A program made the translations under genes and the position numbers. DNA of 12,882 nucleotides from JACRIM01 sp964605185 (lineage in GTDB: Bacteria; Planctomycetota; Phycisphaerae; UBA1845; UTPLA1): positions 1 to 12,882 of the forward strand of contig CAZSBF010000118.1 of the NCBI GenBank assembly GCA_964605185.1. The letters run 5' to 3'. Positions 1 through 6,024 of this stretch are shown piece after piece. Position 1 is the stretch's first letter; every line of letters starts with the position of its first letter. A model generated the notes under the pieces. That model saw nothing but the letters and a program-made list of their open reading frames with translations, made no database searches and was not told where the DNA came from.

Positions 1-1
1 G

Positions 2-82
2 GCGGAGTACCTGCAACGACGGGCCGGACTCTTGCACGACACGGCGGAATTATCGAAGGATCACCCCGGCCTGTTAGACTGA
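2..82 (+). CDS. C-terminal fragment of an unidentified protein
   Basis: An open frame runs in from the left edge and stops at TGA (80-82), giving 26 residues ending in KDHPGLLD. The composition (Leu, Arg, Asp, Glu, His) and mostly G/C third bases look like real coding sequence, and the spacing to the next gene is normal for a gene end. The visible part is too short to assign a family. It could be the C-terminal helix of a cytoplasmic protein, but that is only a guess from its amphipathic look. No intrinsic terminator with a T-run follows it. Confidence 0.4.
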   Translation, partial: AEYLQRRAGLLHDTAELSKDHPGLLD

Positions 83-83
83 C

Positions 84-111
84 TCGACATTCGGGCCGAT
101 GCCGATAATAT
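84..111 (+). promoter_or_regulatory. Possible sigma70-type promoter of the TPR gene
   Basis: TCGACA (84-89, five of six bases of TTGACA) and TAATAT (106-111, four of six of TATAAT) are separated by 16 bases. This would start transcription near base 118, about 43 bases before the ATG. It competes with the sigma54-like element just downstream; the sequence alone does not decide between them. Confidence 0.3.
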
Positions 112-120
112 CTTAGGTCT

Positions 121-136
121 TGGCACGCTCAGTGCC
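121..136 (+). promoter_or_regulatory. Possible sigma54 (-24/-12) promoter or 5-bp hairpin
   Basis: TGGCACGCTCAGTGCC has the sigma54 layout: GG at 122-123, ten bases, then GC at 134-135, with a full TGGCACG in the -24 half. The -12 half (GTGCC) fits TTGC(A/T) less well. A start about 12 bases past the GC, near 147, would leave just enough leader for the GGAG at 150-153. The same bases form a perfect inverted repeat (GGCAC/GTGCC, 5-base loop), so a small hairpin is the alternative reading. Confidence 0.35.
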
Positions 137-160
137 CCAATACGATCTCGGAGTCGCTCC

Positions 161-2506
161 ATGTCGCCTCTTATTCTGAATGTCTTCGTATCGATTGCCC
201 TCGGTCAGGCCTCCGGCGATCTGTCGGCGAACGCACCGGTCGCACCGCCTCCTGCCGTAGCCAAGTCCGATCTCGGGTCAAGCGCGGAGATGAGTCGTTG
301 GCTGGTTCACATGGCGCGGCATCAGGGGCATCTAGTCGGCCGGTCCGATCCGCGAAGCGCCTCGATGCATGTGTTGGCGCTGCTGGAGGCGGCAGTGGAT
401 GTCGATGCGGAGTGCGCCGAGGCTTTCTACTGGTTGTACGACTTGCAACATCGCCTTGGGCAGGACAAATCGGCCGCGGCATCGCTCGCCCGCTACGTGA
501 AGTTGACGCCGACGGATGAGGCGGCGCGCATTCGATATTTCGATCTTGGTCTCGAAGAACAGCAAAACGCCGAGAAGCGGCTTGCGTTTGTCGAGGCAGC
601 GTTGAAGGAAAGCCCGCTCCCGCCGGCCTATGAGAGCGCGGCGCGCGTGGCATTGGCGCGGATTCGTTACGAGCGGCGTGAATCGGAGGAGGCCGGCAAG
701 GAGATTGAGAACGCCCTGCGGCTCAATCCGATGAACACCGATGCTCGCGAGTTGGCCTATGAAATGTACGGCGAGATGGAGGCGGAACTGCAGCGGGTGG
801 AAATGGCGTTGCAGCTTGTGTCGATCAATCCGTCGCAGGCGAATCTGATCTGGGACTTGGGCGAGTTGCTCGATCATCTCGGCCTGCACAAACAGGCGCA
901 GGAGTGGTTCACGCGGGCGATCGATCAGCATCGTCGGCAGGATTCGGCGAAGGTGCCGGCGGAATTTTGGAACACGCTGGGATTGTCGTACATCGCGTCG
1001 GGAGACTTCGCAAAGGCGAAAGAGGCCGCCGATCAAGCGTTGGAGGCGGATGGGACGTATCTTGCGGCCAGGCTGCTTCGTTCTACGGCTAATCGGAAGG
1101 CCGGCGATGAAAAGGCCGCGGATGAAGATCTCGCCGCGGCGGAGCGCGATTGCAGCGCAAGGATTGAAGAAATCGTCGCCGGTAAGAAGGCGGACAAGGC
1201 GGCCGAGATTGCGTGGTTCTATTGCTATTACAAGCCGGATAAGGAGAAGGCCGCGAAGCTTGCCGATGTGGCAATGGGCGGGGCCAATCCCGGTCGGCTG
1301 GCACAGTTGGCCCGTGGCTATTCGCTGCGACTGAACGGAAAGACCGACGAAGCGCTCAAGGTGTTGGAGCCGCTGGCTGCTTCCGATCAACTGGCCGCAC
1401 TTGAAGTGGCTAAGGTCTATATCGAACGCTCGAAGAAGGGCGAGGCGATCACGCTGCTGACCAAGGCGGCCGCGCTTCAATACTCTGGCATTGCGTTCAA
1501 TCAGATCCGGGAGACGCTGGGCAACGTTGGCGAGAAGCAGCCCGAGGCGCCGACCTATCCGAAGATCATCGCGGCGCTCGACAAGTTTCAGCGCGACGTG
1601 TTTGATTTCCCCAAGCGGCCGGGAGACTTTCTGAAGTTCACCATCCGCGCTGCGCCGAATCCGTCCTGCGTCGGGCCGATTAACCTCATCTTTCGCGGTG
1701 AAAATGTCGGACCATTTCCGATCACGTTCGGCGAGGGGTTCATGATGCGTCCCCTCGTCGCACTGTCGGCGAACGTGGGCGGCGAGAAGGGTGTTTTCAA
1801 GGATTACCTGCAGGTGCTGGCGAATTCACGGACGATGCTGCTGCCGGGCGACGCCGTGGAGAAGCCATTGGCCGTGAATGTCGGGGCATTTCGCGAATAT
1901 TTGATTCGCCATGCCGCCGAGGACGTGGCGGTCGAATGGACGGCGATGCTCGATCCGGTCTTCAAGGACAAACAACTAGCCAACGGACCCGGCACAATCG
2001 TGGCGCCGCCGATCGTGGTAAACCTGAAGGGTCTGGATACTTCCCCTGGCGCGATAGAAAGATTGGCCCGTGCCGTGAGCTCGACGGATCTCAACGAACA
2101 AATTGACGCAGTTAAGCAAGTCGGGGCAATTCTGGCGTGGGCCGAGCAGAACACCGCGAAAGCGGCTGCGAAAAAAGTGAACGTTGGCCTGTTGCGAGGC
2201 GCGTTGGGTCAGGCGCTGGGCGACAAGGCATGGCAGGTTCGGGCGCATGCCTTGTGTGCGGCATCGTGGTCGAACATGGACAACGCGACGACTGCGGCGG
2301 CCGCACCGGCGGTGGGGGATACCAACGCGGTACTCAAGACGCTCGCGGTTCGGCTGTTTGCGCCGCAGCAGGGCGAGAAGTTCCGACGCGTGTTGGAGCA
2401 ACTGTCCAAGTCGGATGCCAGTCACTTCGTCCGGTTGATCGCGGCAAGCTATTTGCCCGAAGCCCCGAGGACGCAGGCGAGCAGTACGACGCCGGCGAAT
2501 CCGTGA
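161..2506 (+). CDS. Exported TPR-repeat protein, function unknown
   Basis: A 781-residue protein. The ATG follows GGAG (150-153) at 7 bases. The N-terminus is a short hydrophobic stretch ending in a GQA|SG-like cleavage site, then a Pro/Ala-rich linker, which suggests export although the usual basic residues are lacking. Residues about 85-455 are helical TPR-type repeats, for example around EIENALRLNPMNTDA and AKEAADQALEADGTYLAAR. Residues about 480-650 change to a beta-rich segment (RAAPNPSCVGPINLIFRGEN) resembling an immunoglobulin-like or carbohydrate-associated fold, though I cannot name it. Residues about 650-770 are again helical and HEAT-like. TPR proteins act as protein-binding scaffolds; a periplasmic or envelope role is inferred. 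No catalytic motif is visible. The gene meets polX tail to tail. Confidence 0.88.
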   Translation: MSPLILNVFVSIALGQASGDLSANAPVAPPPAVAKSDLGSSAEMSRWLVHMARHQGHLVGRSDPRSASMHVLALLEAAVDVDAECAEAFYWLYDLQHRLGQDKSAAASLARYVKLTPTDEAARIRYFDLGLEEQQNAEKRLAFVEAALKESPLPPAYESAARVALARIRYERRESEEAGKEIENALRLNPMNTDARELAYEMYGEMEAELQRVEMALQLVSINPSQANLIWDLGELLDHLGLHKQAQEWFTRAIDQHRRQDSAKVPAEFWNTLGLSYIASGDFAKAKEAADQALEADGTYLAARLLRSTANRKAGDEKAADEDLAAAERDCSARIEEIVAGKKADKAAEIAWFYCYYKPDKEKAAKLADVAMGGANPGRLAQLARGYSLRLNGKTDEALKVLEPLAASDQLAALEVAKVYIERSKKGEAITLLTKAAALQYSGIAFNQIRETLGNVGEKQPEAPTYPKIIAALDKFQRDVFDFPKRPGDFLKFTIRAAPNPSCVGPINLIFRGENVGPFPITFGEGFMMRPLVALSANVGGEKGVFKDYLQVLANSRTMLLPGDAVEKPLAVNVGAFREYLIRHAAEDVAVEWTAMLDPVFKDKQLANGPGTIVAPPIVVNLKGLDTSPGAIERLARAVSSTDLNEQIDAVKQVGAILAWAEQNTAKAAAKKVNVGLLRGALGQALGDKAWQVRAHALCAASWSNMDNATTAAAAPAVGDTNAVLKTLAVRLFAPQQGEKFRRVLEQLSKSDASHFVRLIAASYLPEAPRTQASSTTPANP

Positions 2507-2507
2507 A

Positions 2508-4235
2508 TTACGCCTTGTCGCGTTTCTTCTGAATCCACTTACGCAAATCGGGAAGGGGGCGCGTGTTGAGCACGTCCTGCTTTCGCAGCCAGCCGCGCCG
2601 CGCCGTAAGAATGCCGAAGCGCATCTGTTCGAGTTGAGCCGTGCTGTGCGAGTCTGTGTCGATGCAGAGCATGACGCCGGCATCGCGGGCCTGCCGAACG
2701 TGCAGATCGCAGAGATCGAGGCGCTGCCAGGCGGCGTTCAACTCGAGGGCGGTTCCGGTTTCGACGGCTTTGGCGATGACGGCGCTTATGTCGAGGTCCA
2801 TTGCCTCGCGCTTGTTGATGAGCCGGCCGGTCGGGTGGCCGAGGAGTGTGACGAAGGGGTTCTCCATTGCCTTGAGCACGCGCGAGGTGACCTTCTTGCG
2901 ATCCTGGCGAAGCGCGGAGTGCACGCTGGCGACGACGAAGTCGCAGGCCGCGAGGACCTGATCGGGGTAGTCGAGCTTGCCGTCGGAGAGGATGTCGCAT
3001 TCGCAGCCGACGAGGACGGTGATGGCCTTGAGCGATTTGTTCAACTCGCGGATTCGCTCGATTTGTTTCCACATGCGATCGATTGAGAGGCCGTTGGCGA
3101 TGGCGCTGGATTTGGAGTGATCGGTGACGGCGATGTATTCATAGCCGCGCTGCTGCGCCGCGGTGGCCATGGTTCGGGCGTCGCAGGTGCCGTCGCTGGC
3201 ATCGGTGTGCATGTGCAAATCGCCGCGAATATCGTCGAGCGTAATCAGCGACTCCATCGCATTGGGATCGAATTCACCGCGATCTTCTCGCTGTTCGGGC
3301 GGGATATAGGGAAGGCCGAGTTTCTTGTAGATGTCGGCTTCGTCTTCGCCGGCCAATGGCGTGTCGCCATCGAAAAGACCCCACTCGTTGAGCTTCCACT
3401 TTCGTTTGACGGCCATCTCGCGAAGCCGAACGTTGTGTTCCTTGCTGCCGGTGAAGTACTGCAACGCAGCGCCGAACGATGCCTTTGGCACAACGCGGCA
3501 ATCCGCTTGCACTTCAACCCCGTCGCGGCGCTCAACGAGGATGGAACCCTTGGTGGTGCCCGACGCAAGAACCTTCTTCGACTGTGGCAAGCTGGTGAAC
3601 GCTTTGACCACGGCGGCGCCATCATCGGATTCGCAGAGGATGTCGACATCGCCGATCGTCTCGGCGCCGCGGCGGAGGCTGCCGCAGTATTCGGCGCGGC
3701 GGACGCCCTTCACCGCGCGCATGGCGGCGACGAGTTCATCAGCGAGGGGCATGGCAAGACCGAGCGGCGTACGTCCGGTGGATTTCTCCGAGAACGAAAG
3801 CCCCTCGGCGATCAGTTGCACGCTTTTTTCGCCGAGGCCTTTGAGCTTGGCGAGTTTGCCGGAGTCGATGGCGGCCTTGAGCGTGGAAGCGTCGACGACG
3901 TCCAGTTCCTTCCACGCGAGCGCGACTTTCTTCGGCCCCAGGCCCGGCACTTCGAGCAATGCGGGTAGGCCCGGCGGAACCGCCTGAAGCAGTTCCTGAT
4001 GCGCCGCGATTTTTCCTGAAGCAAGGTACTCCTCGATCTTCCCCGCCATTCCTTTGCCGATGCCGGGCAGATCGACAATACCGCCTGACTTGGCGAGTTC
4101 GTCGATGTCCGCCGTCAACTCCTTCATGGTTCGCGCGGCGCGGCGATAGGAATTGACGCGAAACGACTGCTCGCCCTGAATCTCCATCAGGTCGGCCATC
4201 TGCTCGAAGATCGCATACAGCTCACGGCTTTTCAT
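2508..4235 (-). CDS. polX: DNA polymerase/3'-5' exonuclease PolX
   Basis: Family X DNA polymerase of bacterial type, a cytoplasmic gap-filling repair enzyme with a PHP exonuclease/AP-endonuclease domain. Numbering from the chosen ATG (575 residues, usual family length): helix-hairpin-helix motifs at about 53-67 (LPGIGKGMAGKI), 94-108 and 128-142; polymerase signature GSLRRGAETIGDVDIL from Gly185 with metal ligands Asp196, Asp198 and probably Asp245. The PHP domain runs from about 338 with His341, His343, Asp372-His373, Glu412, His439, His467, Asp526 and His530. All expected catalytic residues are present, so both activities should be intact. A GTG at 4244 is in frame three codons upstream; I prefer the ATG because MKSREL matches the normal PolX N-terminus and GTGAGA sits as a ribosome binding site before it. 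Last gene of the trmB-yidD-polX run. Confidence 0.97.
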   Translation of the reverse strand: MKSRELYAIFEQMADLMEIQGEQSFRVNSYRRAARTMKELTADIDELAKSGGIVDLPGIGKGMAGKIEEYLASGKIAAHQELLQAVPPGLPALLEVPGLGPKKVALAWKELDVVDASTLKAAIDSGKLAKLKGLGEKSVQLIAEGLSFSEKSTGRTPLGLAMPLADELVAAMRAVKGVRRAEYCGSLRRGAETIGDVDILCESDDGAAVVKAFTSLPQSKKVLASGTTKGSILVERRDGVEVQADCRVVPKASFGAALQYFTGSKEHNVRLREMAVKRKWKLNEWGLFDGDTPLAGEDEADIYKKLGLPYIPPEQREDRGEFDPNAMESLITLDDIRGDLHMHTDASDGTCDARTMATAAQQRGYEYIAVTDHSKSSAIANGLSIDRMWKQIERIRELNKSLKAITVLVGCECDILSDGKLDYPDQVLAACDFVVASVHSALRQDRKKVTSRVLKAMENPFVTLLGHPTGRLINKREAMDLDISAVIAKAVETGTALELNAAWQRLDLCDLHVRQARDAGVMLCIDTDSHSTAQLEQMRFGILTARRGWLRKQDVLNTRPLPDLRKWIQKKRDKA

Positions 4236-4280
4236 GATTCTCACTATACGTTTGGATGGCAGTGCGGACCAATGGTTTGA

Positions 4281-4505
4281 TCAGGGCACCGGGTCGTATC
4301 CGCCGGCTCCGCCCCAGGGGTGGCAACGCAGAATGCGGCGGGAGCCCAGCCACCCGCCGCGCAGTACGCCATGTCGCCGAACAGCCTCGATGGCGTACTC
4401 ACTGCACGTCGGAACGAAACGGCAGGAGCCTACCAGCAGCGGGCGCACGACAAATTGATAGGCGCGGATGAGAGCAATCGCAAGCGTGACGGCGTAGTTC
4501 TTCAT
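4281..4505 (-). CDS. yidD: Membrane protein insertion efficiency factor YidD
   Basis: A 74-residue protein, the usual size of YidD, a small inner-membrane-associated factor that helps YidC/Sec-dependent insertion. An amphipathic N-terminal helix (residues 1-25, ending RPLLVGSC) is followed by the family signature CRFVPTCSEYAIEA (Cys28, Cys34) and the C-terminal block RILRCHPWGGAGGYDPVP. The ATG overlaps the trmB stop as ATGA (4505-4502), with AAGGG about 8 bases upstream inside trmB, so translation is probably coupled. YidD is commonly found beside rnpA and yidC; here it sits between trmB and polX, which is unusual. A longer in-frame reading up to 4724 is only the shadow of trmB. Confidence 0.96.
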   Translation of the reverse strand: MKNYAVTLAIALIRAYQFVVRPLLVGSCRFVPTCSEYAIEAVRRHGVLRGGWLGSRRILRCHPWGGAGGYDPVP

Positions 4506-5116
4506 CGCGCGGCCCTTCGGAAGGCTAGACGATAAATGGAGCGGCCCTCGCGCTTGTACTTGATTTCGAAATTCGTCTCCACATCCTCGCCGACGACGCT
4601 GTAGTCGGCATCGGCGAATTCCACGGGGATCAGTCGCGGCCGATTGGCGGTGACGGTCTTGATCTGTTCGAAATACTCGGCGTGGTCGGTCTGAATGGCG
4701 AGTCGGCCGTGGTCGATCAGGCAACGCTCCGCGGAGTCGACGAAGTCATTGGAGAGAAGCCGGCGCTTTTGGTGCCGTTTCTTCGGCCATGGGTCGGGGT
4801 GGTAGATGTGCAGCGCGGCGAGGCAGGCCTCGGGCAGGCGATGCATCACGAAGAACTTGGCGTCGGTCCGCATGATGCGCACATTGGTTACGCCCCAGCG
4901 GGCCATTCGGTCCGCCGCGAATTTGTAGAATTCGTTGGCCCACTCGATGCCGAGAAAGTTCAGTTCGGGGTGGGCGCGGGATCGTCGCAGCAGGAAGCCG
5001 CCCTTGCCGCAGCCGATCTCCAATTCGACGGGCGCGTCGTTGCCGAAGAGCGTTTGAAGACTGGCCACGTCGCCGAGCGATTCGGCGGTGACGGCGATTT
5101 CGTCGAAGGTGACCAT
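4502..5116 (-). CDS. trmB: tRNA (guanine-N7-)-methyltransferase
   Basis: A 204-residue SAM-dependent enzyme that methylates G46 in the variable loop of tRNA. The SAM-binding motif ELEIGCGKGGF begins near residue 31 (Gly35, Gly37, Gly39), the ribose-contacting acidic residue is probably Glu58, and Asp85 follows. The catalytic/tRNA-binding block HPDPWPKKRHQKRR is at 106-119 and the TrmB signature TNFEIKYKREG at 181-191. Nothing is missing. The ATG at 5116 is chosen because the frame further upstream is compositionally unlike TrmB. There is no ribosome binding site before it, and TATAAT lies 7 bases upstream, so the message may be leaderless. The stop overlaps the yidD start. Confidence 0.97.
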   Translation of the reverse strand: MVTFDEIAVTAESLGDVASLQTLFGNDAPVELEIGCGKGGFLLRRSRAHPELNFLGIEWANEFYKFAADRMARWGVTNVRIMRTDAKFFVMHRLPEACLAALHIYHPDPWPKKRHQKRRLLSNDFVDSAERCLIDHGRLAIQTDHAEYFEQIKTVTANRPRLIPVEFADADYSVVGEDVETNFEIKYKREGRSIYRLAFRRAAR

Positions 5117-5123
5117 GCGGGGA

Positions 5124-5129
5124 ATTATA
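5124..5129 (-). promoter_or_regulatory. trmB: TATAAT -10 box abutting the trmB start
   Basis: On the minus strand a perfect TATAAT occupies 5129-5124. The usual 6-7 base distance to the start site puts transcription at about 5117, immediately before the ATG at 5116. No good -35 is visible: the 17-base position (5147-5152) reads TTTCTT, part of the upstream terminator's T-run. Either a weak promoter giving a leaderless message or a chance AT-rich gap in GC-rich DNA. Confidence 0.4.
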
Positions 5130-5146
5130 TGGGGCGGCGCGGGCGC

Positions 5147-5179
5147 AAGAAAAAGCGGCCGGAGGGTTGCTCCGGCCGC
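5147..5179 (-). terminator. Intrinsic terminator of the zinc-ribbon gene
   Basis: On the minus strand a perfect 10-bp stem (5179-5170 with 5164-5155, sequence GCGGCCGGAG and its complement) with a 5-base loop is followed by TTTTTCTT (5154-5147). It lies 69 bases after the stop of the zinc-ribbon gene and separates it from trmB. Confidence 0.88.
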
Positions 5180-5247
5180 GTTGGTTACTGGTTGAATTGT
5201 CATGCACCGACGGTTTGGCGGTGCCAATTGGTTCGACTTCGTCGCGA

Positions 5248-5781
5248 TCAATCGAAGTCGGGGATCCGTGCGGCGAAATCGTCGCCCTCGTCGTGGTGTC
5301 CTCCGCCTCCCCCGCCTCCGCCTTGGCCGCCGCCACCGCCGCCCATTCCGGAATCCTTGCGCGACAGATAGCACGCGCGGCAATAAACCGGTCGACCTTC
5401 GGCCGGCTTGAATGGCACTTCCGTCTGCTGGCCGCATTCGGAGCAGGTTGCGGTGAAGCGCTCGCGCATCGGTCGTCGACCGCCTCCTCCTCCGCCACCA
5501 CCACCGCCGTATCCACCACCACCGCCACCGCGATTCCCACCGCCGCCTCCGCCACCGCCGAAGCTGCGTCGCGGTCCGCCGCGTCCTCCGCCGCCACCTC
5601 CTCCGCCGCCGGCGCGATTGCCCTGCGACGGACCGGCGGCCTTGCGTTGTTCACGGCAGGGCCGACAGCGTTTCGGCTCGTTCGTGAAGCCTCGCTCGGC
5701 ATAGCGGGCCTGATCGTCGGCGGAATGGACGAATTCCATACCGCAATCACTACACACGATGGTTTTGTCGGTGAAGTCCAT
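5248..5781 (-). CDS. Double zinc-ribbon protein with Gly-rich linkers
   Basis: A 177-residue protein. Residues 1-45 match the short 'probable zinc-ribbon' domain: CSDCGMEF with Cys10/Cys13, then GFTNEPKRCRPCR with Cys39/Cys42. Residues 54-103 are almost all Gly with scattered Arg (GGPRR, GNRGG, one Tyr), similar to RGG-type nucleic-acid-binding segments. Residues 107-140 are a second ribbon, CSECGQQTEVPF...GRPVYCRAC, with Cys113/Cys116/Cys134/Cys137. A second Gly tract and an acidic tail ending DFAARIPDFD follow. Both zinc sites are complete. The ATG at 5781 is chosen because family members start directly with MxFxDK; GAGAG lies about 8 bases upstream. RNA or single-stranded DNA binding is an inference from the architecture. 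The Gly tracts mix GGC, GGT and GGA codons, so they are not a simple triplet expansion. The gene stands alone between its own promoter and terminator. Confidence 0.9.
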   Translation of the reverse strand: MDFTDKTIVCSDCGMEFVHSADDQARYAERGFTNEPKRCRPCREQRKAAGPSQGNRAGGGGGGGGGRGGPRRSFGGGGGGGGNRGGGGGGYGGGGGGGGGGRRPMRERFTATCSECGQQTEVPFKPAEGRPVYCRACYLSRKDSGMGGGGGGQGGGGGGGGHHDEGDDFAARIPDFD

Positions 5782-5884
5782 GGCACTACTCTCGAAAGGG
5801 GTTTGGGCGCGATCGACCGGATTCTCGTTGTGGGAAGCCTTGGGCCGAACGGCCGGATGAGGGGAAGGGATGCTCCTTAGGTTG

Positions 5885-5900
5885 ATGGGCAACTGCCCAT
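5885..5900. repeat. Inverted repeat just after the predicted transcription start
   Basis: ATGGGCAACTGCCCAT is a perfect 7-bp inverted repeat with a 2-base centre. Relative to the promoter at 5912-5940 it spans about +5 to +20 of the zinc-ribbon transcript. It could be an operator half-site pair or, as RNA, a 6-bp hairpin with a four-base loop at the 5' end. Confidence 0.5.
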
Positions 5901-5911
5901 GACTGTGTTGT

Positions 5912-5940
5912 ATCTCACCCGAGGGGCAAAGGGCTGTCAA
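5912..5940 (-). promoter_or_regulatory. Sigma70-type promoter of the zinc-ribbon gene
   Basis: On the minus strand a perfect TTGACA (5940-5935) is followed, after exactly 17 bases, by TGAGAT (5917-5912, four of six bases of TATAAT). The start site should be near 5905, leaving a leader of about 124 bases before the ATG. An AAGGAG at 5878-5873 in that leader has no start codon at a usable distance. In the rest of 5782-6024 I see no gene and no convincing terminator for the amidohydrolase upstream. Confidence 0.6.
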
Positions 5941-6024
5941 GGAAAAGCGCCCGCCGACTTCCCACCGCTTCCGTCGGAATTCGACGACCGATGTTTAACG
6001 CAATTGCACAACGCGGACTCGCAA

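Noticed and set aside
332..1480. 382-residue minus-strand open frame inside the TPR gene
   Set aside because: Arg/Leu-rich antisense shadow without recognisable motifs; the plus-strand TPR protein has clear repeats, signal sequence and ribosome binding site.
3117..3968. 283-residue plus-strand open frame opposite polX
   Set aside because: It lies entirely antisense to the polymerase and PHP core of PolX, whose catalytic residues are all present; no own start signal.
5117..5437. In-frame N-terminal extension of TrmB
   Set aside because: The added 107 residues are Arg-rich antisense of the zinc-ribbon gene, cross its terminator, and do not belong to TrmB, which starts normally at 5116.
5280..5620. 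Triplet-repeat array or CRISPR-like low-complexity DNA
   Set aside because: It is coding sequence for Gly-rich linkers with mixed Gly codons and no regular repeat-spacer pattern.
5408..5704. Proline-rich plus-strand open frame
   Set aside because: The poly-Pro runs are the complement of the poly-Gly codons of the zinc-ribbon gene.
5953..5977. Possible terminator after the amidohydrolase gene
   Set aside because: Only a 5-bp stem with a 14-base loop, and the short T-run lies 7 bases away; too weak to call.
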